Assembly (NCBI GenBank): GCA_015680625.1
Contig: JAAAXW010000164.1
Coordinates: 28,154-92,153, forward strand
Reading direction: 5' to 3'
Origin: Mortierella hygrophila
Lineage: Eukaryota; Mortierellomycota; Mortierellomycetes; Mortierellales; Mortierellaceae
Length of the DNA: 64,000 nt
In this document: positions 11,334 to 22,555 of the stretch, one piece after another
How positions within the stretch are numbered: position 1 is the first letter of the stretch
How the letters are laid out: the number at the start of each line of letters is the position of its first letter
The notes under the pieces: generated by a model
Told to the model about the DNA's origin: nothing
Databases searched by the model: none
Seen by the model: the letters and a program-made list of their open reading frames with translations, nothing else
Made by a program: the position numbers and the translations under genes

Positions 11334-14300
11334 CCTGACTGTCCTGACTGAAGGTCGCTTGTAGTCTAATTACAAAAGTTGAAGAAAGGTGGGTAGGAGG
11401 GTGGTGATGGAATGAATGAGAAAGAATGAGAAAGAATGAATGTCAAAGTGAACAGGAGAACAAGAAAACAAACGAACAAAGAGGAGCAAGACAAGAGAGT
11501 GACACAGTGACCACCCAACCTGACCTTACTTTGTGCCCCTTTTTTTCTCAGTCCATATGTCATACGCACAATACACAACAGCAATGAAGCATACTTATGC
11601 AGCCCAGATGGGGTATTCTCTTTCTCCTGTCAGTCTGCCACGCTGTTTTGTCTTTCTGCCCTCTCTCTTTTCCGTCATGGGCATGCTTTTGTTTGTTTTT
11701 GACGCCCCACAATCTGAAAAATCAACAGAACACAACATTCCACCTTCCACAACCACCCATTACCTTTGGTCTTGGGGTCCGTTCTGGATCATGGTCAACA
11801 TTTTCATGACAATACACACAGGCTTTCTAGACATATTAACTCCTCATCAACGTTTCCCTTCGACGACCGGGGGTTTCAACAACTTCTTTCCATACAACTG
11901 CTCCTCACACAACTTGGTCCGTTACTCCTGGTTCCTTGACGACTTCTTTTCAACAAATTGAGTTGTGGGCTGCTGGCGCCTTTCATCACGTTCTGACAAG
12001 GCTGATTCCTAGTTGTGATGTTTTGTCGGCGATACGCTCCTCCTGGTCGATTTTCAACTCGGGTGGCAGAGTTTGTGGCCACTTTTTGGCGTTCTAGCAA
12101 TGACCTTGACCCGTTTGCGGCGGAGTAACAAGATAGAGAAAAAGCAGGTCATCCGCGTTGCCACGACAATACCAGACTCTCCTGAGAAGCAAGTCGATAG
12201 TGTACTCGAACGGGCATACTAATGTATCGTTTTCGAAATCATTTTTGTCCCGATACTCCTATTTCCAGTGTTTCGCGTATTTCATGCTGCCATTTGATAT
12301 GAGACTCGAGATCGTTTGTTTGGCGATATCGTCACGCCATGCAAATGAGAACCTTCTATTTAACGAAAAAGTACAACCAACCCAAACGTTAGAGGGCGAT
12401 TCGTTTTGATGGCCAATTTTTTTCTGTCATGAAAAGTTCTCTTACCTGCAACAACTTCATGACGGATCCTGCTTCCGGATAGACATATGGCGACCTTGTC
12501 CTCAACCGATTTGTTCAGGCCTCTCTCGCAGGGTTAGAAAAAACGCGCTATTTTGATTCACAAAAAGAAAAATGAGGAGGAGTGTGAGAGATTTGTTCAT
12601 CAAAGGACGTTGACCAGAAGAAAGAAAAAATGAATCGCCATTCAACAAGGAGATGCAAGAGGCACATCACGTACCTTCATCCTAAAGGTATTCTCCTGCC
12701 ATGGGAAAGTTGGTGCAGAACTGGTGGAAGTAGGCGAAATAGCAGTAACTGCTACCTTGGCGATGACAGGGACAGGCGACCTGCAAGGTGGTGTCTCCAA
12801 GGTGGAGGCCCCATTGTCGGTTCAGTATTGCTGTTTGAGCCTAGGCAACGGTGTTGATGGATCCCTTGTCCAATTAAAACTAGTCCCTGGATATCTGACA
12901 TTGCCGCCCCGCCTATGATATCTGTACCCAAACCAGTAAAAAGTGTGTTGATGATTAACACCTCTCATTACAACAGAAAAAGGACACGAAACCTTCATGG
13001 GTTTTTGTTTCTCATCAGACGTAACGTACATCCAAGACGACCGACACGCGATCGGATCTGGTCTAAATAAAAATGCGGGGCCTTGACAATAGGTTTGTTG
13101 CATGCAAGACTGCCGCTGCTGTGGGCATTTTCATCCCGTGCAAGTACTTTTACAGAAGCTCCTTTTTTTCTTATGACAAATTAGTAACCATCCTACGCAG
13201 GCCGATATGAAAAGTCTTAGGGTGGACTGATGATTTTTTTTTTTTTTTTTTTTTTTTTGGCCTAGGTGCCTTCTCAGAAGACTGATACATCACTCCTCTG
13301 CACACACAACAGGAAAAATAAAAAGAGGCACTCACAATACCCATTGACGCATTCTATGCATCCGCACGTCTCTTCAGGGGGTTTTTTATGCACTGTAGTC
13401 AATGGAGACCATGCACCTTCAGGAATTGCACGTTCAGATGAGCAAGAATGGCATATATATTTTCCCCTTTTTTCGATTTTTCTTGGCTGGGAGTGGCAGC
13501 TTTTCATTGTTACAATGTCCATTCAAGAAGCGTTTGACATTGAGCACGACGCTTCTCTACACGTATTTTGTTTAGCCGAATGGACATCGATAGCGTTAGT
13601 GGATTGACGAATGAACGATTGAAAAAGAGGAACGACGCGTGCTCTTTGTGGTATCCTTTTTGCGGTCTCGAAGGTTGTGGATACGTGGGCGACAAGTGGA
13701 CAATAACAACAAGCTATCAACGCGTGCATCTTTATATTATTTTTTGGGCAGAGGCATTGGAAGTTCACTTTGTTATTTTCGTGTCGACTGGACAGCAGTG
13801 CCGAGTGCAACGGGAACGTGTCTATGTTCTGTCGTAAAACCAAGGCACTCATGATTGGGCATCAAGGAAAAGAGCACAAGCGAAGAGAAACGCAAAGAAA
13901 ACCCAAGAGGAAAAAATGACGCTGATTTCAGCCACCGTGGGAACTATCAATGCCATGTCAATCGATTGGTTCTCATCATAGCAAAAGTATCATACAACTG
14001 AACCATAGCGCGTATCGGTCCAAGTTACGATCGATCCTTACATTCTTTTCAGGATCAATGAAGGGACAGCCCATTAAAACCTCATCTCCGCATGGTACCA
14101 GCCAATTGATTTTTATGCAAGTTTTATTTCTTCTTGTGTATACCAGTTTTAAAACATCACTCTATGGATAACATACCTGCGCGTCGATTCTGACATCCTG
14201 CTCTTCGCTGCAGCGTTGACGAGTATCGATGAGACATCTATCATTGCACAGAGGGTATCATCAACAGGTTAGCGAATCGAGTCTCCAATTGACAAAGCGG

Positions 14301-15503
14301 CAAGCCCACACTTCACAGAAAGAAATAGTAGGGGGATTGAGATCAGACATCCAAGGAAGTTATATCCATCATCAGGAAAGGTAATGGATTCATGGCAACT
14401 CGACGATGGCATACTGCTCTCTGATCGCTTCACTGATACGTCCGAGGACGAAGGAAGAGGCACATGAACCACCTTATAACATGGTCCTTTCGGTGGAAAC
14501 TGCGAATTAAAGATCTTCATCATTCAAAATCCCCCTTCATTCTCTTTCTTTTCTTCGTTGTCGCTGGGAAAGACAATGGTATGGGAAGTGAGACTCACCA
14601 TTTGTAAGTGTCCTTGGCAGCTGAAAGAAAAAAGTCCTGGCCCTCGCTCCAGAATCCGCCAACGTGTCATCCAATTGGGTCCGAAAGGTCAATTGATGCC
14701 TACTGCAAGTGTCAGAAAGAATGAACAACGGTTAGTTTACTAAATCGAGGAAGACGATGTAGAGAACCCAAAAAAAGCCTTTGTTGATTCATTTTCTTTT
14801 GTATGTTGTGGGTCAGTGGATTATACTGGCTAGTATGACACTCCTCAGCGAAGGAGTGTAAAGGTATCACCATGGTCGATAAGATAAATTGAAGACAAAA
14901 TATGGTTTTCATCATTCACAGCATAACAAAAGAAAAAGAAGTGTCGTAGCTTGGTGTGAATCCAAGTCACCCAAACGTGACCCTAGATGGATCGCGTTGT
15001 TCGCACTCAGAGAGGCAAATCAAAGGGTGAAAGGACCGATCGTCAACAGAACGAGAAGGGAGGGTGGGAGGGGAGTAGGGCAAAGACTTACCAATTGACA
15101 GGATCGGAGAAGGGCTGTGGGGGAATAGTGGAGGGTAAGAGAAGAAAGAAAATTTTTCACGGTGGAGTCGGCCTTTTATCTTCGATTCCAAGCCACTTGT
15201 TTTTGATTCAATGGTCGTTCGTCCAGAACACGACAAGTCAACAACTTTCGTGCGAAGAGAAAATTCAGGAAAAAAGAAGCCTTCCTTTATTTGAAATGGG
15301 GATACGGCGAAGGAACCGTATAATGCTGAATGACGTTATGAAGATATGACCCCGCCGGTCAAGAAGAACAAAAGGCGGGAGAGAGGAGATGCAAAAGAAG
15401 TGTTGAAGACAAATGATATTGGTACAGGTGAGAAAACAAAAGAAAAGAACGAAGAATGAATAATTAAAGACAACACACCGGCACTCGGTTTGTTTTGCGC
15501 CGT
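11334..15503. other. Long stretch without a convincing gene
   Basis: This 4.2-kb stretch separates two minus-strand genes and holds only short open frames. It presumably contains the promoter and leader of the gene starting at 11333. A minus-strand frame at 14269-14523 (FPPKGPCYKVVHVPLP and onward) looks mildly coding but has no clear start or partner exon. A 25-base T run lies at 13234-13258. I saw no tRNA, rRNA or transposon signature. Confidence 0.5.
13234..13258. repeat. Poly-T tract (25 nt)
   Basis: Uninterrupted T homopolymer in noncoding DNA; assembly length may be unreliable here. Confidence 0.9.
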
Positions 15504-17637
15504 CTACAGATCGTCGTATCGCAAAATCTGGCGTCCACCACCACGACCAGCCATGGCAGCACGAGGATCCACGCCTACAGGAGGGAATGATGCTGCACCT
15601 GTAGGCTTAGGAGGCAATTTGGGCGACCGAGGTTTGATCGGGAGCTGGTGAGCAGGGCGAACAGGCGCAGGTGAGACAGCCCTTGAAGAGTTGGACGAGT
15701 CACGAGGATGTCCAGATCTGTCTGCCGACGCCATGCCTCCACTACTCGACGACCTGTGCCGATCCTCACGATGGTGGTGGTGATGAATGCTGCTGGATGA
15801 CTCTGACCGACTGTGAGAAGGAGAGAATGGGGTCGATCCAGTGGCAAGGAGCCCTCCTGCAATGGCGGCAGCCTGCTGGTGCTGCTCCTCCTCCAGTCTC
15901 GCCAGTTCACCGTCTTCGTCCATCCATGCAACGCCTGCGAATCCACGCCTGTTTCTCTCAGGGATCTTGGCCCTGTTCACTCGAATATAAGTGCCATCCA
16001 ACATAGCACCATTCATCTTGGCCAATGCCTGCTGTGCGCCTGTAGGCTCAACATAGGTCACAAATCCAAAATCTTTGCCTTCGACCAAATTCATATCCTC
16101 AATGTCACCAAAGGGCGCAAAGAGCGTCCGCAGACTTGTCAGCGAGATGGAGCTGGGTAAGTTGCCGACATAGATTTTGGTGGGGTAGAATGCCGTGTCC
16201 AAGTACCGACTTGCCGCCTGGTAAGGATCCACTTCCTCTGCAGGGTTGCGAGGAGCCTCATCACCAGAGTGACGGTCACGTCCATCGCGGTCTCCACCTC
16301 GTCGTCCGCCTCCCCTTCTTCGGCGATCGCCCTCTCTGGCATGTGGGTAGTATGGGCTGACAGACCGAGAGCGCGAGCGGCGGTGGTGGCGCCGGCCCCC
16401 AGGCGAATAAGACCGCGATCGTGACCTGGATCGCGATCTGGATCCGTAACGTCCAGAGCGTTGGTATGATGGTCGGTATCGGTCCAATTCCTCTTCTTCC
16501 ATCCGCGTCCTGCGTCGTCTTCTTGGGTGCCTGAACAGAGGTGAAGAAATCAACGTCAATTAAGAGACTCTTGATAAGGTTCAAGTTGAACTTTGCAGTG
16601 ATCTGCATTGGATTGCTGTTACTTACGCCATGTCGCTCTCAGAGTCGGACCCCTCGTCTGAGGAGTGATGTCTTGAGCGAGGAACCGAGCGACCAAACAT
16701 GTCAATGACCATTTCTTCGTTCTCGTCAATGCTTCCAGAGCGGCTCTGAACATTGTGAGTCATATCCTTGGCGAGCAGCTTTGTTGGAGATGAAGAACCA
16801 GAGTTGCGTCTGCTGGAGCCGTCGTTGGGAGGCGAAGGAAGTGGGGTGGGAGGGGTTGCGGTAGAAGGGCTCTGTGACTTTTCCTGTACAGTTGACTCTG
16901 CTGAGGTCGATGACTGTTGCTGAGATCCTGATTCCATTGTAACATCCTATATCGAGATAGAAGCAAGAGGGTGTTAATGAAAGAAAGCCTTGCCTAGTGC
17001 TCTTAGCACACACCGTGCATGATTTGACGGATGATCTCTATGAAGACTTGAGCGCTTACGATGTCACGTTCAGCTACATCAGACCGAGCAGCCGAGCCCT
17101 GAGGGTCGTTACGAGCAGCCATAGACGAGCGCTTCAACTTGGGCTTTTGTCCGTCGGAGCATTCCTCCCCTCCTGCAGGCACCTGGCTCGAATCGTCGGT
17201 AGTCGAGTTGGTCGAGTTGGTTCGCTCCTTGCGTGGTCTCTTGACTGATCCAATAGAGGCACCGCTTCCAGAAGCCGACTGGCCGTCGTGACGGATGGTC
17301 ATGTTCAGTCCTCCAGAGCCACCAGTGGTGGGCAGCGTCACTCCTGCGATCGAAAAGATATCGAACGGTTGCGACTCCTTCGCCTTTGCTTCCTTCAATT
17401 CCTTTTCCTATAGACGCAATGAAAGACAGCGAGCGAATGAAACAAAGAGGGCGGCAGTTGGGATTAGGTCAAGGTCATTGCTTTCCCAGCCGACGGGTTT
17501 AGGAGGCATCAGAATCAACCCAGAAAAGTGAACAGCTTGTTTCGAGGAATAAACAACGACACCGGTTGTTGACTGTTGGTTCTTACTCTTCTCATCTGCT
17601 GAACGAGAGCAAACTTTTCCTGCAACTTGTCATCCAT
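15504..17637 (-). CDS. SR-type RNA-binding protein with one RRM (597 aa)
   Basis: Four exons, 17587-17637, 17012-17407, 16627-16946 and 15504-16530, join in frame from MDDKLQEKFALVQQMRR to the stop. The N-terminal half is Ser/Thr-rich and acidic (SDEGSDSESDMA). A basic Arg/Ser region follows (about residues 280-315, with an RSRSRSRSRS run and RRSRSRSVSP), typical of splicing factors bound by SR kinases. One RRM spans about residues 374-444, with RNP2 IYVGNL and RNP1 KDFGFVTY. The C-terminus is Ser/Pro-rich with a short His run. The likely role is nuclear pre-mRNA splicing or processing. The exon 2/3 junction uses a weaker donor (GGT|GTGTGC) because it alone keeps frame. It shares a divergent promoter with HAM1. 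Confidence 0.85.
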
Positions 17638-18146
17638 TGTGCTTGCTGTAATGTGCGAGGGTGGGTCAGTGTTGAGTGTGAGTTGTTGCTTAACAAGCAA
17701 GAGGTGTTGAGTAGAAAGGAGCAAGTCACAGACCGAGGCAGGCTCGGTGTTGAATCAGTTGCGCGGGAGGAAGAGAATCAGTCGATGAACTCGGCAGGAA
17801 GTACAAGCAGAAGAGGCAGAGAGGGAGTGAGAGAGGGAAGGATGGAGCGAAGAGGACGAAGGAGTGGGGGAGGGTGAAGTAGAGAAGGGAGGAGGGAGTG
17901 CGTTGGAGGAGAGCTGCGACGAAAGTCAAAATTATCTTGCAGAGAAGAAAAAAAAAAAAAAAAGACTGCACATATGGGTGACTGTCAACTCTATCTGCAA
18001 TGTTTACAGGGTCAAGCCACAACCCGGCTAAACTGAACCGCCTTTTGCCTTTCATTCTGCAGAGGTCAACACATTCTACTCAACTTAAAACCTCGAACAC
18101 GCTCCATTCTTTCTGTCAGCTCATTCCAACTGACATCAACAACCAC
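17638..18146. promoter_or_regulatory. Divergent promoter between SR protein gene and HAM1
   Basis: This 509-bp region separates two start codons pointing away from each other, so both promoters and leaders must lie here. It holds a T-rich tract on the minus strand near 17946-17962. No clear TATA box or named factor site was found. Confidence 0.55.
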
Positions 18147-19453
18147 ATGGCCATTCAGAAATTAGGTAGCATTTCATGATCAACCGAGGAGACGACCCTT
18201 TGTATACATAACCTATACTTCACCCTGTTCTCCAACAACGCATGACTAACTCATTTCTTCGTCATACTCTCTCCAGTCTTTGTCACAGGTATGCAGTCGA
18301 CAGGGCGTCCTACTTTCCGTCAAGGTTTCATCGCGTGGTGGAAAGGCCGTGATAAGCATTCAAATGGCGGCACCTACTAACTCAAGAAACCATGTATCGC
18401 CTATTGACGATAGGCAACAAGAACAAGTTGGCTGAGGCCCGCGGAATCCTTGGCGATCACTTCCAGCTCGAGTCCGTCAACATTGATCGTAGGGAACAAC
18501 ATATATGAGATCTGTTTGTGCATGCTCGCGAGTTCACACCTTGAACACTATTCTTACTATCGTAATTATTTTTTCTTTCCTTGCTCTTAGTCCCCGAGCT
18601 TCAAGGAACGAACAAGGAGATTGCCATCGAAAAGTGCAGACAGGCAGCCAAGATTGTATGTTCTAAAGTTGAAGGACCAACATGAGCAAATGGAGGCGGG
18701 CAAAATCCAACTATGTTTAGAGTAAAAGCTTTAATGCCGGCGTTTGATTTTTTTCTTCCCTAGGTTAACGGACCTGTTTTTGTCGAGGACACAGGACTTG
18801 GGTTCAATGCCCTCAATGGCCTTCCTGGACCCTACATGTATGTCCTCTTTCATTGTCAATGCACTTTTGTGATCTTCCAGTTCTCGATATTGGTGGAACA
18901 AATCTAACCGGCAGTTTTTTTTATAATGTCTTTACGACGTAATAGCAAGTGGTTCTTGGAGAGTGTTGGTCTTGAGGGTCTGAACAAGATGTTGGTTGGA
19001 TTCTCTGACAAGGGTGCTGCTGCGTACTGTAATATTGCCTATACCACTGGACCAGATGATGAGCCGATCCTCTTTGAAGGCCGCGTTGAGGTAACATACC
19101 ATGTTTCGCCCTGAAGTATTTTGAATCGGACTTGACAACTTATGACTCATAGGTGCGCAGAGCCATGGTTTGAACCATTGGGCGCCGCTTTTTTCTTATT
19201 TACGCCACCAAATCCTCCGTGACTTGTAATTCACACGCTCTTTTTATTTCTTTCGGTATGCATTGGATCGTAGGGCAAGATCGTGGACGCAAGAGGTCCA
19301 ACGCGCTTTGGATGGGATCCAGTGTTCCAACCTGACGGCTACGGTAAAACCTACGCAGAGATCGACGCGTCTGTCAAGAACACAATGTCTCATCGATTCC
19401 TCGCCATGTGCAAGTTGCGTGAGCACCTTGCTGAGCAGGAGACCCAAGCCTAA
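18147..19453 (+). CDS. HAM1: Inosine triphosphate pyrophosphatase (189 aa)
   Basis: Hydrolyses ITP, dITP and XTP to monophosphates, cleansing the nucleotide pool of deaminated purines. Seven exons: 18147-18165, 18277-18288, 18414-18488, 18591-18655, 18764-18837, 18946-19090 and 19274-19453. Exon 2 is a 12-nt microexon. The spliced product starts MAIQKLVFVTGNKNKLAEA, and the 189-aa length matches the family. Family motifs are present: TGNKNK (10-15), LPELQG (36-41), FVEDTGL (63-69), GLPGPYIKWF (76-85), FGWDPVF (142-148) and SHR (169-171). Every splice junction keeps frame and restores conserved residues. A naive start at 18392 (MYRLLTIGNKNK) would lose the first beta-strand and part of the nucleotide-binding loop. 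The product is expected to be a cytosolic Mg-dependent dimer. Confidence 0.95.
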
Positions 19454-22440
19454 AAGATATTTCTAGAAACGTACCTGTTTGCTTCCTTTAGAAAGAGGGG
19501 GTTGTACTCCTAAGAGAAAAATAGTAACAAACAAGATAACTTCTTTACCCGCAGCAATATAATCCCACACTGTCTGAGATATGCAGGTAGAGGAAGTGGG
19601 TTGGCATGGATGGCACTCCTCGATTTCCGCGTGATGCTGCTGCATAGCATCGCCGTCGACATTGACATCGAGCGCGGGTGAGTGAATTGCTGCGGCTTGC
19701 ATCCTGATTTGAAGCATGGATGGGCAAAGTGCGAAGACGTAAGGGATGGCAAGAGAAGGGCTGCAAAAAAAAGTAGAAGGGCGGGCAGGAATGAAAGAGT
19801 TGCCAAGAATGAAAATGCCAGGAGGCTCATGGAAAAACTGTATCGCACTTCCAGAGGTACTTACGAGAGTGTTGAAATGGAAAAATGTGAAAGGGAGGTT
19901 GTAAGGGTGAGCGATGGTGGTGGAGTTTTGCTACCCTACTTTCTTTGTAGAGCGTTCTGCTGGACATCTTTCTCCTTTTTTTGTTGCTTCCACTAGACAT
20001 GTTTTCCCTCTCCTTTCCTCTTCTTTTTCCTTTCTTTTGACGTCAATTTCCAGGGGGAGGGGCTGAGGGTTCCAATGACGGCATGCAGGTGGAGAGCAAG
20101 GGGAGAGGGGAGACCTGATTTGTTCAATCCAACCCGGATGATTATCATTACTATCCTCGGAATGTGCTTCCGAGCGGACTTGCATACATCAATCGACAGA
20201 GGGCGAGGGGGGTTCTAGACACGTACCTGGAGGGAGTAGGGGGCAGGGAATAGGGAAGAGGTGTGAGTTCAAAACATAAGAAGTGCAAAGGTATGAGGAT
20301 GACAGCATGGGAGGAGTATTCAATAGTCTTGCAGCAGTAGTCCACAATCCTCTGTACTAATCGAATCTCGTCCACCTCTCGTCACTTGTGTGAGCAATTT
20401 CAATTCAGGGCCGATCGATGATTGGGCAGGATCGCATTTCTCTCTCCCTGCACGCTCACATGCCCAAAAGCGTCAACACTCCTCGATATGCGTGGTCATG
20501 TTCTCACGCAACACCACACCGCCAATCATCATCCTCCCTCGTCCTCCCAATCTCACACCATTTCTCTTTTTTTCTCTCCCTTGTCGCTCTTGTTTTTTCT
20601 CTTATATTGTTTGGCGAGGATGACTCCTAGAGAGAAGCAAAAGGAAGCTGAGTGTAATGCAAGAAAATAGACAGAAGAACGACGAACAAAAAGGGAGGGG
20701 CATGTTTTGCTCACGCGTTTGCGAACCCTTGAGAAGAAGGTCGATGAGAGCCTCTTAGTGTCGCCATTTACATGTCATTGAAGGTCATTTTCAGGTGTGA
20801 AAAAGAAAAAAAATCATGCTCATGGTCTCTTTGAAGAAAAAACAAGCACGTTTTTCAGATAACACGTTCCCTTCAGCTCCCTCTTCCTTCTCATTAGCAT
20901 CGTTTTCTTTTTATTATTATTCGGTATGCCATTTTCCCTTGAGTCCAACAAATTACGAACAGCGATACGATGAGCTACAATATTCCCATGGGCTTCCTCT
21001 CTCCTCGACTGTTAGCTCGGTTTACCTTTTTTTTTCTCACCCTTCGTTTTGTTTACAACTCCCAAGAGTGTCCCTGAGAAAAAAGAGTCATCAGGTCGAT
21101 TTCCAACGCTTTGGGCGTTATTAAACTCAATCGATGCCCCCATCGACAAATGCAATGGTTAAGAGAAAAATGTCATGCAAACACATTTTTAACGAAAAAT
21201 CAACAAAGGGTTGAGGGCAACGACAACGACAATGACAACGACAATGACAACGACAAACAAAGGGCACGACAAAGTTTATAGGTTAGTTCTGGGAGAGTTG
21301 GAGGGTGAGAAAATAAACAACGGCATCGTTGGGAAAGTGAGTGTGCGTGAGAGAAGAGAAGGGGGAGGGGAATGGTAAGAGTAATACTCTATCGCAAATA
21401 AACGCCATGTCATTTTGTTTCGTTATTGCCTTCCTTCGAATTGGATCTAGTGTAAAATATGCAACTAATGGGATTAGCGTGTTAGGATAACTCCCTCCCT
21501 CCTTGCCTTTCCCTTCACTTCCTTCCACTTCAATTCCTTTCCCACCATCCCCAACGCCCCTGCTGCAAAACAAAAACAAACCATAATAAGATCCTGCTTA
21601 TTTGTTATTTCTTTTAACTATCGCGAAAGCCATATTAAGCGTCGGCTCTGGAGCAATGTCGCAATTTTTGTTTGATGGGGATTGAAGGGAAAGGAGCCGG
21701 GAAACCACTCACCGCTTGGAGGTGGGCGGCCAAGCGGCCAAAAATCATACATAACATAACGTCCAAACTGCTGACAAAGTTTTTACTAACAACGGCGACA
21801 ACAATAGAAAACAAAAAATAAAACAAAACAAGCACCTTCTCCGATAACATCAAGCAAGAAAACCCCACTGGCATGGGTCTGGGAGCTGAATGAGTAACGG
21901 GAGTGGCAACCGAGAGAGCCATGGCCATTGGTTCACGCCCTCTTCCCCTTCCGAACAAAGAGGATAATCTTGTGCAACAGAGGTCATCGTGTGCAAAAAG
22001 AAAAAACTAAAAATGCTGATAAGGAGGGAGGAGGATGGGATGGCTCAATTCAACCCGATTTTTCAATACGCAGGGTCCCTCAAATTTCAACTCCAGGGTC
22101 CTTGCCACCTCAACAGGGCGTCAGGGTCCATTACCTTGCAGTGAGCACTCTGCCTTGGCCTGGCAGGGCAGAACATCGAAGGAAAGAAGTGAGCTGTAAG
22201 TTAGCCGGGTAAGGAAACGATGGCGACAAAAACAAAACAAAGACAAAGGCGAAAACAACAACGAGACTAAGCAAAACCAGGGAGCAAAACACGCGCGTTC
22301 ATTCGATTTCTCTTTACATTTCACGCTTGGCGTTTGGCTTGCAATGGTCAATGAATACGGGGCTATCATTAAAAGAATATTGTTGGAGTAAAGTGAAAGA
22401 AAGGGTTTCTTTTCGTTTGATAATGCAATATTCCTGAAGG
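19454..22440. other. Mostly noncoding stretch with doubtful minus-strand exons
   Basis: No complete gene model could be built across this 3-kb stretch. Minus-strand segments that look mildly coding are 20283-20375 (VDEIRLVQRIVDYCCKTIEY), about 20118-20185 (RSEAHSEDSNDNHPGWIEQI) and 19546-19717 (LDVNVDGDAMQQHHAEIEEC). The last has a donor-like GTAAAG and an acceptor before a short tail ending at 19463. They may be scattered exons of a small gene convergent with HAM1, or chance. Short ACGACA/ATGACA tandem repeats lie near 21220-21260. Confidence 0.35.
21220..21260. repeat. Short tandem repeat (CAACGA/CAATGA hexamers)
   Basis: Six-base units alternate as imperfect tandem copies in noncoding DNA. 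No function is apparent. Confidence 0.7.
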
Positions 22441-22447
22441 TATAAAA
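22441..22447 (+). promoter_or_regulatory. TATA box of the carboxypeptidase gene
   Basis: TATAAAA lies 115 bases upstream of the ATG at 22556, with a T/C-rich leader between. It is the clearest core-promoter element in the window and suggests strongly regulated, inducible expression. Confidence 0.65.
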
Positions 22448-22555
22448 GGGATGAACACTTTCTACAAAAAATCGTTCTTCAGCCCTCTCTCGAACTCGCA
22501 CATCCTCTCTACTTCACTTTCTCCTCCTCCTACTCTCACAGCAGCTTCTTCCGCC

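Noticed and set aside
18392..18488. HAM1 start at MYRLLTIGNKNK
   Set aside because: The ATG lies in the intron before exon 3. Upstream exons 18147-18165 and 18277-18288 give the conserved MAIQKLVFVTGNKNK start.
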